From Pseudomonas fluorescens (lineage in GTDB: Bacteria > Pseudomonadota > Gammaproteobacteria > Pseudomonadales > Pseudomonadaceae): 64,000 nt of DNA. Location: NCBI RefSeq assembly GCF_001623525.1, contig NZ_CP015225.1, forward strand, positions 806,001 through 870,000, in the 5' to 3' direction. Of the stretch, positions 45,780 to 55,013 are shown piece by piece (position 1 is the first letter of the stretch; each line of letters starts with the position of its first letter). A program made the translations under genes and the position numbers. The notes under the pieces were generated by a model. That model had not been told where the DNA came from. It worked only from the letters and a program-made list of their open reading frames with translations, and did no database searches.

Positions 45780-46610
45780 ATGAGCAATTACGAAGGTCGC
45801 TGGAAAACGGTCAAGGTCGATATCGAGGAGGGCATCGCCTGGGTCACCCTCAATCGCCCGGAAAAACGCAACGCCATGAGCCCGACCCTCAACCGCGAGA
45901 TGATCGACGTGCTCGAGACCTTGGAGCAGGATCCGGCCGCTGGCGTATTGGTGCTGACCGGGGCCGGTGACGCCTGGACCGCTGGCATGGACCTCAAGGA
46001 ATATTTCCGCGAAGTGGATGCGGGGCCGGAAATCCTCCAGGAAAAAATCCGTCGCGAAGCGTCGCAATGGCAATGGAAACTGCTGCGCATGTACGCCAAG
46101 CCAACCATCGCCATGGTCAACGGCTGGTGCTTTGGTGGCGGTTTCAGTCCTCTGGTGGCGTGCGACCTGGCGATCTGCGCCGACGAAGCGACCTTCGGCC
46201 TCTCGGAAATCAACTGGGGCATCCCGCCGGGCAACCTCGTCAGCAAGGCCATGGCCGATACCGTGGGTCATCGCCAGTCGCTGTACTACATCATGACCGG
46301 CAAGACATTCGGCGGGCAAAAAGCCGCCGAAATGGGCCTGGTCAACGAAAGCGTGCCCCTGGCGCAACTGCGTGAAGTCACCGTGGCGCTGGCGCGCAAC
46401 CTGCTGGAGAAAAACCCGGTGGTGCTGCGGGCCGCCAAGCATGGTTTCAAGCGCTGCCGCGAACTGACCTGGGAGCAGAACGAGGATTACCTGTACGCCA
46501 AGCTCGATCAGTCGCGCCTGCTCGACACCGAAGGTGGCCGCGAGCAGGGCATGAAGCAGTTTCTGGACGACAAGAGCATCAAGCCTGGCTTGCAAACCTA
46601 TAAGCGCTGA
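45780..46610 (+). CDS. ech: p-Hydroxycinnamoyl-CoA hydratase/lyase (enoyl-CoA hydratase/aldolase)
   Basis: 276 residues, crotonase fold. It converts feruloyl-CoA to vanillin and acetyl-CoA (also coumaroyl and caffeoyl-CoA). The residues known to be important in the P. fluorescens HCHL, Tyr75 (DLKEYF), Ser123 (GFSPLV) and Glu143 (LSEINWG), occur at the same positions here. First gene of ech-vdh-fcs, divergent from the MarR gene. Confidence 0.96.
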   Translation: MSNYEGRWKTVKVDIEEGIAWVTLNRPEKRNAMSPTLNREMIDVLETLEQDPAAGVLVLTGAGDAWTAGMDLKEYFREVDAGPEILQEKIRREASQWQWKLLRMYAKPTIAMVNGWCFGGGFSPLVACDLAICADEATFGLSEINWGIPPGNLVSKAMADTVGHRQSLYYIMTGKTFGGQKAAEMGLVNESVPLAQLREVTVALARNLLEKNPVVLRAAKHGFKRCRELTWEQNEDYLYAKLDQSRLLDTEGGREQGMKQFLDDKSIKPGLQTYKR

Positions 46611-46718
46611 GTCGACCGGCGAATGGCGGGCCGCATCCCGCTGTTCGCTGCGCCGCCCTGGCGCTACTGTTACACCGCTGCGATGTATTCCCGATAAAGA
46701 CAATAAAGAGGAATCACC

Positions 46719-48167
46719 ATGCTGGACGTGCCCCTGTTGATTGGCGGCCAGTCGTGCCCGGCCCGTGACGGCCGGACCTTCGAACGCTGCAACCCGGTGA
46801 CGGGCGAGGTGGTGTCTCGCGTGGCCGCCGCCACTCTGGAAGATGCCGACGCCGCGGTAGCTGCTGCCCAAGCGGCGTTTCCCGCCTGGGCCGCATTGGC
46901 GCCTAACGAACGCCGGACGCGGCTGTTGCGTGCGGCCGAGCAGTTGCAGGCCCGCAGCAATGAATTCGTCGCTGCTGCCGGCGAGACCGGTGCCATGGCC
47001 AATTGGTACGGTTTCAACGTGCACCTGGCGGCGAACATGCTGCGCGAAGCCGCTTCCATGACCACCCAGATCAATGGCGAAATCATTCCTTCGGACGTGC
47101 CTGGCAGTTTCGCCATGGCCCTGCGTCAGCCTTGCGGCGTGGTGCTGGGCATCGCCCCTTGGAATGCTCCGGTGATTCTCGCCACCCGCGCCATCGCCAT
47201 GCCCCTGGCTTGCGGTAACACCGTGGTGCTCAAGGCTTCTGAAATAAGCCCGGCAGTGCACCGGCTGATCGGCCAGGTGTTGCAGGACGCAGGGCTGGGT
47301 GACGGCGTGGTCAACGTGATCTGTAATGCACCTGCGGATGCGCCGGCCATTGTCGAGCGATTGATTGCCAACCCGGCGGTGCGCCGGGTCAATTTCACTG
47401 GTTCGACCCATGTCGGACGCATCGTCGGCGAACTGTCGGCGCGCCACCTCAAGCCGGCGCTGCTGGAACTGGGTGGCAAGGCGCCGCTGCTGGTGCTGGA
47501 CGACGCCGACCTGGACGCCGCGGTGCAAGCGGCGGCCTTCGGCGCTTACTTCAACCAGGGCCAGATATGCATGTCCACCGAGCGACTGATCGTCGATGCC
47601 CGTGTGGCGGATGAGTTCATCGCCCGCTTGGCCGCCAAGATCGCCACCCTGCGCGCTGGTGATCCGGCGGACGGCGATTCGGTACTGGGTTCGTTGGTCG
47701 ACGTCAGTGCCGGCCAGCGCATCAAGGGACTGATCGACGATGCCTTGGCCAAAGGCGCAACGCTGGTCACCGGTGGCCAGTTGGAAGGCAGTATCCTGCA
47801 GCCGACGTTGCTCGATGGCATCACCCCTCAGATGCGCCTGTACCGCGAAGAGTCCTTCGGGCCGGTGGCCGTGTTGCTGCGCGGTGACGGCGATGAAGAG
47901 CTGCTGCGCCTGGCCAACGATTCCGAGTTCGGCCTGTCGGCCGCCATTTTCAGCCGCGATACCACCCGTGCGCTGGCCTTGGCCCAGCGGGTGGAGTCGG
48001 GCATTTGCCATATCAACGGGCCGACCGTGCACGACGAGGCGCAGATGCCTTTCGGTGGGGTCAAGTCCAGCGGTTACGGCAGCTTTGGCGGCAAGGCGTC
48101 CATCGAGCATTTCACCCAGCTGCGTTGGGTGACTTTGCAGAACGGTCCCCGGCATTACCCGATCTGA
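46719..48167 (+). CDS. vdh: Vanillin dehydrogenase
   Basis: 482 residues, NAD(P)-dependent aldehyde dehydrogenase. Cofactor-site and catalytic motifs: PWNAPVIL, FTGSTHVGRIV, LELGGKAPLLVL (catalytic Glu) and FNQGQICMSTERL (catalytic Cys). It oxidises vanillin to vanillate, following Ech. AAGAGGAAT precedes the ATG, 108 bp after ech. Substrate preference is inferred from the ech-vdh-fcs context; other benzaldehydes are possible substrates. Confidence 0.92.
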   Translation: MLDVPLLIGGQSCPARDGRTFERCNPVTGEVVSRVAAATLEDADAAVAAAQAAFPAWAALAPNERRTRLLRAAEQLQARSNEFVAAAGETGAMANWYGFNVHLAANMLREAASMTTQINGEIIPSDVPGSFAMALRQPCGVVLGIAPWNAPVILATRAIAMPLACGNTVVLKASEISPAVHRLIGQVLQDAGLGDGVVNVICNAPADAPAIVERLIANPAVRRVNFTGSTHVGRIVGELSARHLKPALLELGGKAPLLVLDDADLDAAVQAAAFGAYFNQGQICMSTERLIVDARVADEFIARLAAKIATLRAGDPADGDSVLGSLVDVSAGQRIKGLIDDALAKGATLVTGGQLEGSILQPTLLDGITPQMRLYREESFGPVAVLLRGDGDEELLRLANDSEFGLSAAIFSRDTTRALALAQRVESGICHINGPTVHDEAQMPFGGVKSSGYGSFGGKASIEHFTQLRWVTLQNGPRHYPI

Positions 48168-48302
48168 AACCCGTCGCATCGCGGGCGGTCGAGCCTTGAA
48201 CGCCGTCGCCCCGATGCAGGCCAGAATAATAATGACAAGGCCGCAGCCTGGTGCTGCCACGCTCCGCTCGCATCGCGACCCGAGTGTGCCTTGGTGGAGG
48301 AA

Positions 48303-50186
48303 ATGCACGTGAGTTCCGAGTCCAGATCGTCCTCCCGACCCGAGGCCGGGCGGTATCGCCAGGTATCGATTGGTCATCCTGCCGTGGAAGTCCGGGAAGA
48401 GCGTGGCATCTTGCACATGCGCTCCCTGGAGCCCCTGGCCCCGCTGCCGGCGCGGTTGCTCGAGCGCCTGGTGCACTGGGCCAAGGTGCGCCCGGAGCAG
48501 ACGTTTATCGCCGCCCGTGAAGCCGGCGGTGACTGGCGTCGAGTCAGCTATGCCCAAATGCTCGACAGTGTCCGAGCCATCGCCCAAAGCCTACTCGGTT
48601 ACGGTTTATCGGCGGAAAAACCCTTGGCGCTGCTCTCCGGCAACGACATCGAGCACCTGCAAATGGCCCTCGGCGCGATGTACGCCGGTATTCCCTATTG
48701 CCCGGTTTCGCCGGCCTATTCATTGCTGTCCCAGGATTTCGCCAAGCTGCGTCATGTCTGCGATCTGTTGCAGCCGGGGCTGGTGTTCGTCAGTGAGGCC
48801 GCACCGTTCGAGCGCGCGATCACTGCCGTATTGCCGGCGGACGTGCCCTTGATCACAGTGCGTGGCGAGATAGCCGGCCGGTCGAGGACAAGCTTCGCCA
48901 GCCTGCTGGTCCAACCCGGCGGCGCCGAGGCCGAGCAGGCGTTCGCTGCCACCGGCCCGGACAGCATCGCCAAGTTCCTGTTTACCTCAGGCTCCACCAA
49001 GCTGCCCAAGGCGGTGATCACCACCCAGCGTATGCTTTGCGCCAATCAGCAGATGCTGCTGCAGACCTTTCCGGTGTTCGGCGAGGCGCCGCCGGTGCTG
49101 GTGGACTGGTTGCCGTGGAATCATACGTTCGGTGGCAGCCACAACGTTGGCATCGTGTTGTACAACGGCGGCACGTTCTACCTGGACGACGGCAAACCCA
49201 CCGCCCAGGGCTTCGCCGAAACCCTGCGCAACCTCAAGGAAATCTCGCCTACCGCCTACCTGACCGTGCCCAAGGGCTGGGAGGAATTGGTCAACGCCCT
49301 GGAGCAGGACGATGAATTGCGCGAGCGATTCTTCAAACGCATCAGCCTGTTCTTCTTTGCCGCGGCGGGCTTGTCCCAAAGTACCTGGGACCGGCTCGAC
49401 AAGGTCGCCGAACAGCATTGCGGCGAACGTATCCGCATGATGGCGGGCCTGGGCATGACCGAGGCGGCGCCGTCCTGCACCTTCACCACCGGGCCGTTGT
49501 CCATGGCCGGCTACATCGGCCTTCCAGCGCCTGGCTGCGAGGTGCGCCTGGTGCCAGTGGACGGCAAGTTCGAAGGGCGTTTTCGCGGGCCGCACATCAT
49601 GCCCGGCTACTGGCGCTCGCCGCAGCAAACTGCCGAGGTATTCGACGAGGATGGTTTCTACTGTTCGGGGGATGCGATCAAGCTGGCCGACGCCAGCAAT
49701 CCGCAACTGGGGCTGATGTTCGATGGGCGGATCGCCGAGGATTTCAAATTGTCTTCCGGTGTGTTCGTCAGTGTCGGGCCGTTGCGCAATCGGGCGGTGC
49801 TGGAGGGCACGCCCTACGTCCAGGACCTGGTGATTACCGCACCGGATCGCGAGTGCCTGGGGGCGCTGGTGTTCCCACGGCTTGCTGAATGCCGGCGCTT
49901 GTCCGGGCTGGGCGGGGACGCCAGTGACGCCCAGGTTCTTGCCAGCCCGACGGTGCGCCAATGGTTCGCCGACTGGCTGCGACGCCTGAACCGTGAAGCC
50001 AGCGGCAATGCCAGTCGCGTGGAGTGGATCGCCTTGCTCGATGAACCGGCGTCCATCGACCGCGGTGAAATCACTGACAAGGGCTCGATCAACCAACGGG
50101 CGGTGTTGCAGTGGCGGGCGGGGAAGGTGGAGGCGTTGTATCGCGGGGAGGATGCGTCGATTTTGCGGGCGGGACCTGTGGCTTAA
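48303..50186 (+). CDS. fcs: Feruloyl-CoA synthase
   Basis: About 627 residues, adenylate-forming acyl-CoA ligase. AMP-binding signature FLFTSGSTKLPKAVITTQRM, then LVDWLPWNHTFGGSHNVGIV and GLGMTEAAPSCTFTTGP, which are typical of Fcs. It activates ferulate, coumarate and caffeate with CoA and ATP, the first step of the pathway. The start is uncertain: ATG 48303 lies very near the GGAGG at 48296-48300, while GTG 48309 (MSSESRSSS) has ideal spacing. Confidence 0.92.
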   Translation: MHVSSESRSSSRPEAGRYRQVSIGHPAVEVREERGILHMRSLEPLAPLPARLLERLVHWAKVRPEQTFIAAREAGGDWRRVSYAQMLDSVRAIAQSLLGYGLSAEKPLALLSGNDIEHLQMALGAMYAGIPYCPVSPAYSLLSQDFAKLRHVCDLLQPGLVFVSEAAPFERAITAVLPADVPLITVRGEIAGRSRTSFASLLVQPGGAEAEQAFAATGPDSIAKFLFTSGSTKLPKAVITTQRMLCANQQMLLQTFPVFGEAPPVLVDWLPWNHTFGGSHNVGIVLYNGGTFYLDDGKPTAQGFAETLRNLKEISPTAYLTVPKGWEELVNALEQDDELRERFFKRISLFFFAAAGLSQSTWDRLDKVAEQHCGERIRMMAGLGMTEAAPSCTFTTGPLSMAGYIGLPAPGCEVRLVPVDGKFEGRFRGPHIMPGYWRSPQQTAEVFDEDGFYCSGDAIKLADASNPQLGLMFDGRIAEDFKLSSGVFVSVGPLRNRAVLEGTPYVQDLVITAPDRECLGALVFPRLAECRRLSGLGGDASDAQVLASPTVRQWFADWLRRLNREASGNASRVEWIALLDEPASIDRGEITDKGSINQRAVLQWRAGKVEALYRGEDASILRAGPVA

Positions 50187-50234
50187 AGCAAGACCTTGTG
50201 GATGTGGATGAATGGCAGACTCATCCACAAACGC

Positions 50235-50323
50235 CTGTGGGAGCGAGCTTGCTCGCGATAGCGGTGGCTTAGCAGCAGAGAGGTTGCCTGACACACCGTC
50301 ATCGCGAGCAAGCTCGCTCCCCA
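50235..50323. repeat. REPIN, type C, after fcs
   Basis: CCTGTGGGAGCGAGCTTGCTC and its inverted counterpart around a short spacer, between the convergent fcs and DUF883 genes. Confidence 0.88.
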
Positions 50324-50350
50324 TGAGGTCCGGGGGCTGGTTTGTGATGG

Positions 50351-50668
50351 TTAACGCCGTCCTAGCAACAAACCCACCACCAGCCCGAAACCGGCGGAAA
50401 TCGCCACGGTCTGCCAGGGGTGGCCGCCAATATAGACTTCAGTGGCGTCGACCATGGGGCGGGTACGCTCTCGTGCGCTGGCAACCGAATCAAGCGCTTG
50501 TTGCAGTTTCTGGGAGATCTGGCCGCGCAGGTTTTCAGCATCTTCGCCTACCAGCGAGGCACTGCTTTTGAGCAGCTTTTCCGATTCTTCGATCAACGCC
50601 TTCAGTTCGCTGAAGGCTTGATCCTTGATTTGCTCTCCATTCGCTTGCACGGTGCTTTTACGGGCCAT
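50351..50668 (-). CDS. DUF883/ElaB/YqjD-family membrane-anchored protein
   Basis: 105 residues: a long amphipathic helical region and a C-terminal membrane segment ending GLVVGLLLGRR, which is the hallmark of the YqjD/ElaB family. E. coli members bind ribosomes at the inner membrane in stationary phase. The start MARKSTVQANGEQ has AAGGAGTA upstream. It is unlinked to its neighbours functionally as far as can be seen. Confidence 0.85.
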   Translation of the reverse strand: MARKSTVQANGEQIKDQAFSELKALIEESEKLLKSSASLVGEDAENLRGQISQKLQQALDSVASARERTRPMVDATEVYIGGHPWQTVAISAGFGLVVGLLLGRR

Positions 50669-50828
50669 TGAAGTACTCCTTGCTGATGATGGCATTGATC
50701 AATGGAGTGCTGCGCTTGTGCAAAAGTTGCAACGTTTGGCCTTGTCGGCGCAGCCCATCACAAATCGTGGTTAAGACGTTTCCCTGCAAGGTGTAAGATG
50801 GCGCCTATTTACGCAACAGGTAATTCCC

Positions 50829-51083
50829 ATGAGCTTCAATCTGGCTGACAAGCCCTTGGCCGAGCGCGCCGCGCTGGAAGACGAAAAATCCCGACTTTTT
50901 GAACTGTGGCAAAACAACCTGGGCAAAGCCAAGGGCGATGCTGCCCGCTTGTTCGGCGAGCGCTCCAAACGCAAGGGCAAGTGGGCCGAGTGGGTGCGTG
51001 CCGAACTGGACGGCATGTCGCCGCCGGAGTACGCCAACATGGTACGCAGTGAAGTCAATCGACTGATGGCTGCCAACAAGTAA
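50829..51083 (+). CDS. Conserved hypothetical protein, 84 residues
   Basis: A highly charged, soluble, mostly helical protein (MSFNLADKPLAERAALEDEKSRLFELW...), with no recognisable domain or signal. Codon use is that of a genuine Pseudomonas gene. It is preceded by a clear gap of 160 bp with promoter room and ends 3 bp before the convergent LysR gene. Function unknown. Confidence 0.7.
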   Translation: MSFNLADKPLAERAALEDEKSRLFELWQNNLGKAKGDAARLFGERSKRKGKWAEWVRAELDGMSPPEYANMVRSEVNRLMAANK

Positions 51084-51086
51084 GCC

Positions 51087-51995
51087 TTAGGTGAATGTTG
51101 CCGTAATGGCCTCGCGAACCTTTAGCATTGTCGGCTCCATTTGCGTGTGGGTTCGCCATCCCAGTTCGATAGGGTAGCGGGGCAAGGCCAGGGGGCAGGG
51201 CAGCAAGGCCAGGCCGCTGAGGTCGGCGATGGCCCGGGCGGCATGGGCCGGAATCGTCGCCACGGCCTGGCTGCCCTTGAGCAGGAACGGCAACGCGGCA
51301 AAGTGGGTGGTCGAGGCACAGACTCGCCGGCTCAGGCCAAGCCCGGCCAGCCCTTCGTCGGTGATACCGATGAAACCATCTGAAGACACCAGCAGATGTT
51401 CACGGGCCACGAACGCCTCCAGGCTGAGGGATTGTTGGCCCTGCGCCAGGCTCGCCGGGTCCAGGAGGCAGGCGTAATCGCCTTCGCCCAACACCTGGCG
51501 GCTGAGCAACCGCTGGGCGAAACCGCCCGCCGTGATCGCCAGGTCAAGTTCGCGCTCCATCAGGGCCCGGCCGACGATCTGGCTGTGGGTCTGGCGGAAA
51601 ATCAAGCGCAGGCCCGGCGCTCGGTCGGCCACTTCTTCGATCAAGCGTCGCCCATGGGCAATCTCGAAATCGTCCGACAGGCCGACGATGACCGAGCGGC
51701 CTTCGTAATGGCTGGCATCCGGGTCGACCATCGCCAGGCTCTGGCGGCATTTATCCAGTGCTTCGCTGATCACCGGCTTGAGCTGGTTGGCCCGCAGCGT
51801 CGGCGCCAGGCCCCGGCCGGTGCGCACGAATAATTGATCGTCATACAAACCGCGAAGCCTGCGCAGCGCTGCGCTGATGGCCGACTGGGTCACGCCCAGG
51901 CGCACGGCGGCGCGGCTGGCGCTGGATTCGTCATGCAGGGCTTCGAAGGTCTTCAGCAGATTGAGGTCGATGTCGGCGATATTCATAAGGCTCAT
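51087..51995 (-). CDS. LysR-family transcriptional regulator
   Basis: 302 residues: N-terminal HTH (DLNLLKTFEALHDESSASRAAVRLGVTQSAISAALRRLR) and a periplasmic-binding-type effector domain. NodD/LinR-like pattern at the N-terminus. Divergent from the nitrilase gene with an 86-bp gap, so it probably controls it. The start could be ATG 51995 or ATG 51986 (MNIADIDLN); neither has a strong ribosome-binding site. Confidence 0.88.
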   Translation of the reverse strand: MSLMNIADIDLNLLKTFEALHDESSASRAAVRLGVTQSAISAALRRLRGLYDDQLFVRTGRGLAPTLRANQLKPVISEALDKCRQSLAMVDPDASHYEGRSVIVGLSDDFEIAHGRRLIEEVADRAPGLRLIFRQTHSQIVGRALMERELDLAITAGGFAQRLLSRQVLGEGDYACLLDPASLAQGQQSLSLEAFVAREHLLVSSDGFIGITDEGLAGLGLSRRVCASTTHFAALPFLLKGSQAVATIPAHAARAIADLSGLALLPCPLALPRYPIELGWRTHTQMEPTMLKVREAITATFT

Positions 51996-52081
51996 ATCAT
52001 TTAGCAGTATTCGGGGCTTTATTCATGATCGGCCGCTGCCTGAGAATCGGCAACACCTGATGATCAAGGAGTTGAAAAACC

Positions 52082-53005
52082 ATGCCCAAATCCATTGTGG
52101 CTGCCCTGCAGATCGGCTCGTTGCCTGGCGGCAAGGGCGAGACCCTGGCACAGATCCTTTCCTACGAAGAAGCCATTCGCGAGGCTGGCGCGCGCCTGGT
52201 GGTGATGCCTGAAGCGCTGCTGGGTGGCTATCCCAAGGGCGAAGCGTTCGGGACTCAACTGGGTTACCGGTTGCCGGAGGGACGCGAGGCGTTTGCCCGC
52301 TATTTTGCCAATGCCATTGACGTGCCTGGCGTTGAAACCGAAGCGCTGGCCGGGCTATCGGCGCGTACGGGGGCGAGCCTGGTGCTGGGCGTCATCGAGC
52401 GTGTCGGCAGCACCTTGTACTGCACCGCGCTGTATTTCGAACCCGATGCGGGCCTGGTGGCCCGGCACCGCAAGTTGATGCCCACCGGCACCGAGCGGCT
52501 GATCTGGGGCAAGGGCGACGGCTCGACCTTGCCGGTGATCGACAGCCAGGTCGGTCGGGTCGGCGCGGCGGTGTGCTGGGAAAACATGATGCCGCTGCTG
52601 CGCACCGCGATGTACGCCAAAGGGGTGGAAGTCTGGTGTGCGCCGACGGTGGATGAGCGGGAGATGTGGCAGGTGACCATGCGCCATATCGCCCACGAAG
52701 GTCGCTGTTTTGTGGTCAGTGCCTGTCAGGTCCAGGCCTCGCCGCAGGCCCTGGGTATCGAGGTCGCGCACTGGCCGGCCGAGCGGCCGCTGATTGCTGG
52801 AGGCAGCGTGATTGTCGGCCCCATGGGCGATGTACTCGCGGGGCCGCTGAAGGACACGGCTGGGCTACTGATTGCCGAAATCGACACCGATGAGCTGGTG
52901 CGGGCGCGTTACGACTATGACGTGGTGGGGCATTACGCCAGGCCAGATGTGTTCGAGTTGGTGGTGGACGAGCGCGCCAAGCCCGGCGTGCGTTTCACGG
53001 CGTGA
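52082..53005 (+). CDS. Nitrilase
   Basis: 307 residues, nitrilase superfamily branch 1. The catalytic triad is visible: E44 ([14 protein letters not shown]), K131 ([23 protein letters not shown]) and C165 ([14 protein letters not shown]). It hydrolyses a nitrile to the carboxylic acid and ammonia; the substrate (aliphatic or arylacetonitrile) cannot be told. It is shorter than the 340-350 residue arylacetonitrilases, lacking their long C-terminal tail. Divergent from a LysR gene that may regulate it. AAGGAGTTG precedes the ATG. Confidence 0.9.
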   Translation: MPKSIVAALQIGSLPGGKGETLAQILSYEEAIREAGARLVVMPEALLGGYPKGEAFGTQLGYRLPEGREAFARYFANAIDVPGVETEALAGLSARTGASLVLGVIERVGSTLYCTALYFEPDAGLVARHRKLMPTGTERLIWGKGDGSTLPVIDSQVGRVGAAVCWENMMPLLRTAMYAKGVEVWCAPTVDEREMWQVTMRHIAHEGRCFVVSACQVQASPQALGIEVAHWPAERPLIAGGSVIVGPMGDVLAGPLKDTAGLLIAEIDTDELVRARYDYDVVGHYARPDVFELVVDERAKPGVRFTA

Positions 53006-53006
53006 T

Positions 53007-53477
53007 TCACCAGTTGGCGGCGGAGCCCGGCAGGTCGAGGGTTCCGCGGTCAACGAAGCGCAGGGTGCCGAATACGCCGCCGGCGAGCTTGCCCTTGAGC
53101 ACATAGGGCAGGTTGTCCAGGCTTTGGGTCTGGCTCAGGCCCAAGGTCTGGCGCAACACCGAAAACGCCGAAATGCTCACCGGGACACTGAGGATCGCCT
53201 CGGAAAAGCGCGGGATCGAACCGCTCTGGTCACTGACCCCCGTTGCCAGCGTACGGTCGTTGACCTCCAGGTCCAGCGCCACGCCGTTGTAGTCGATCGC
53301 GGTTTCGTTGGGGTTCTGCACGCGCAGTTTCACGGCGAAACGCACCTCCAGGCCCTGGTTGGGCAAGGGTTCGATGCCGACCACGTTGATGTTCAGCGGG
53401 TCACGGTGCGGGAAGAGGGCGCAGGCGCTGAGACTGAGCAGTATCAGGAAAACGGAAAGGCCGAGGATTCTGCGCAT
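53007..53477 (-). CDS. LEA14-like (LEA type 2) lipoprotein
   Basis: 156 residues with a lipoprotein signal (MRRILGLSVFLILLSLSAC, lipobox LSAC) and one water-stress/LEA2-type fibronectin-like domain (VKLRVQNPNETAIDYNGVALDLEVNDRTLATG). Family members are thought to be periplasmic desiccation-tolerance-like proteins; the role in Pseudomonas is unknown. Converges on the nitrilase gene with 1 bp between stops. Confidence 0.85.
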   Translation of the reverse strand: MRRILGLSVFLILLSLSACALFPHRDPLNINVVGIEPLPNQGLEVRFAVKLRVQNPNETAIDYNGVALDLEVNDRTLATGVSDQSGSIPRFSEAILSVPVSISAFSVLRQTLGLSQTQSLDNLPYVLKGKLAGGVFGTLRFVDRGTLDLPGSAANW

Positions 53478-53576
53478 GGCTTGACTCTCAACGAATGAAA
53501 AAACCGGAAGCGATTGAGCACGATACCCCACAGGTGCCCCATGGCAACCCACGAACCCTTGGATAGGGCGCTTTTG

Positions 53577-53668
53577 GTGGCGAGGGAGCTTGCTCCCGCT
53601 GGGCTGCGTAGCGGCCCCAAGCTTTTGCGGTTGCTGCGCAACCGAGCGGGAGCAAGCTCCCTCGCCAC
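53577..53668. repeat. REPIN, type A, merging into a 9-bp repeat array
   Basis: GTGGCGAGGGAGCTTGCTCC and its complement around a short spacer. The right end CGCCACAAAA is itself the first unit of the following tandem array. It occupies the 365-bp gap between the LEA gene and the WYL regulator. Confidence 0.9.
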
Positions 53669-53735
53669 AAAAGCCACAAAAGCCACAAAAGCCACAAAAG
53701 CCACAAAAGCCACAAAAGCCACAAAAGCCACAAAA
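53664..53735. repeat. Tandem array of eight 9-bp units
   Basis: Eight exact copies of GCCACAAAA from 53664 to 53735, then a broken copy (GCCCA). The unit matches the outer end of the adjacent REP arm (CGCCACAAAA), suggesting expansion by slippage from it. As 9 is a multiple of 3, all reading frames stay open and read as repeats such as KAT, PQK or GFC. Confidence 0.95.
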
Positions 53736-53842
53736 GCCCATGCCACAGCGATGTATGCGAGACATGGCAAGAGGGCTCCTGACAGTTTCTGACACCAGCC
53801 TCTGCTAATCTGCGTCGACTTTTTTCTTCTGGATAGTCCATC

Positions 53843-54559
53843 GTGTCGCGTACCACTCGGTTGCTCACTTTGCTGCAAGTCTTGCGGGGCAAGCGTTGCC
53901 CGGTTACCGCTGCGACATTGGCGGGAGAACTGAACGTTTCCGAGCGCACCTTGTACCGCGACATCGCCGAACTCACCGCCCTTGGTGCGCCAATTCAGGG
54001 CGAAGCGGGCATCGGTTATGTCTTGCGCAGCGGCCTGTTCCTGCCGCCACTGATGTTCACCGCCGATGAAATCGAGGCCATTGTGCTGGGCTTGCGCTAC
54101 GTCGATCAGCGCGCCGACGAGGTGTTGGGCAAGGCAGCCGCTGACGCCCTGGCGAAGGTCGCTGCAGTGCTGGCCCCCGATGTGCGAGACGCTTTGCGCA
54201 ACCCCACGGTGCTGCCCGGCCCACCGGGTTATGGCTATCCGCAGAACACGGTGGAACTGAATGTGTACCGCCAGGCCATTCGTGCCCAGGCCAAGCTGCA
54301 CATCGATTACGCCGACGTGAACAAGACCCCGAGCCAACGCTTGATCTGGCCGCTAGCCCTGGGCTTTTTCAATGAGGCGCGGGTGGTGGTGGCCTGGTGC
54401 GAATTGCGCGGCGCCTATCGGACTTTTCGCACTGACCGGATCGCTTCTGCCACCGAGCAGGGCGAGCGCTATCCGGGCCGCCGCAGCGACTTGCTGCGCG
54501 ACTGGTTCGCGCTGATGAAGCTGGACGAAAGCGGACGGTTCACTCCTGACAAAAACTGA
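53843..54559 (+). CDS. HTH/WYL-domain transcriptional regulator (YafY-like)
   Basis: 238 residues: an N-terminal HTH_11/DeoR-like domain (RTTRLLTLLQVLRGKRCPVTAATLAGELNVSERTLYRDIAEL) and a WYL domain in the C-terminal half (LHIDYADVNKTPSQRLIWPLALGFFNEARVVVAWCELRGAYRTFRTDRI). Such proteins sense nucleic acids or small ligands. The GTG at 53843 starts the protein. The next gene follows 51 bp downstream and may be co-transcribed. Confidence 0.85.
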   Translation: MSRTTRLLTLLQVLRGKRCPVTAATLAGELNVSERTLYRDIAELTALGAPIQGEAGIGYVLRSGLFLPPLMFTADEIEAIVLGLRYVDQRADEVLGKAAADALAKVAAVLAPDVRDALRNPTVLPGPPGYGYPQNTVELNVYRQAIRAQAKLHIDYADVNKTPSQRLIWPLALGFFNEARVVVAWCELRGAYRTFRTDRIASATEQGERYPGRRSDLLRDWFALMKLDESGRFTPDKN

Positions 54560-54610
54560 CACAACGCTGTTCTAGCATGGTGCCAGATCGATAAAACAAG
54601 GAGCCGTACC

Positions 54611-54952
54611 ATGTCCAATCCCGTCTCTTCCCTGGCCCCGGCCATCGCCGGCTACATTGCGGCGGCCAATGCCCGTGACAGCTCGGCGGTGACGCGTTTC
54701 TTCGCCGAGGATGCCAACGTATTCGATGAAGGCCAGCACCGTGTTGGCACCCAGGCCATCGCCCAATGGATGGAAGACACTGCCCGGCGCTTCCAGCCGC
54801 GTGTGGAAGTCCTCAATGTGCAGCAACGCACTGGCAAGGTGTTGGTGAAAAACCTGATCTCCGGGACATTCCCCGGCAGCCCGCTGGAGTTGCGCTACAC
54901 CTTTCGGCTCGATGAGCAGGGCAAGATCAGCCGGTTGGATATCTCGATTTAG
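54611..54952 (+). CDS. SnoaL-like / NTF2-fold protein
   Basis: 113 residues with the NTF2-like pattern IAGYIAAANARDSSAVTRFFAEDANVFDEGQ and terminal strands LRYTFRLDEQGKISRLDISI. Many members are small isomerase-like or binding proteins of unknown role. ACAAGGAGC precedes the ATG. Lies downstream of the WYL regulator and just before the IS110 insertion. Confidence 0.78.
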   Translation: MSNPVSSLAPAIAGYIAAANARDSSAVTRFFAEDANVFDEGQHRVGTQAIAQWMEDTARRFQPRVEVLNVQQRTGKVLVKNLISGTFPGSPLELRYTFRLDEQGKISRLDISI

Positions 54953-54982
54953 CAGTCTGCACCCTGTTATGTGAACACTATT

Positions 54983-55013
54983 GTGGCGAGGGGATTTATC
55001 CCCGCTGGACTGC
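54983..55013. repeat. Left part of a type-B REPIN split by the IS110 element
   Basis: GTGGCGAGGGGATTTATCCC then CGCTGGACTGC, breaking off into the IS. The matching right part is at 56594-56631. Confidence 0.9.

Noticed and set aside
53664..53735. CRISPR-like array
   Set aside because: The units are only 9 bp and directly adjacent with no spacers, and no cas genes are present.
53444..54337. Open frames encoding GFC, FVA, KAT or PQK repeats across the 9-bp array
   Set aside because: A 9-bp repeat without stops opens every frame. The predicted proteins join REPIN, array and antisense of real genes and have no start signals or homology features.
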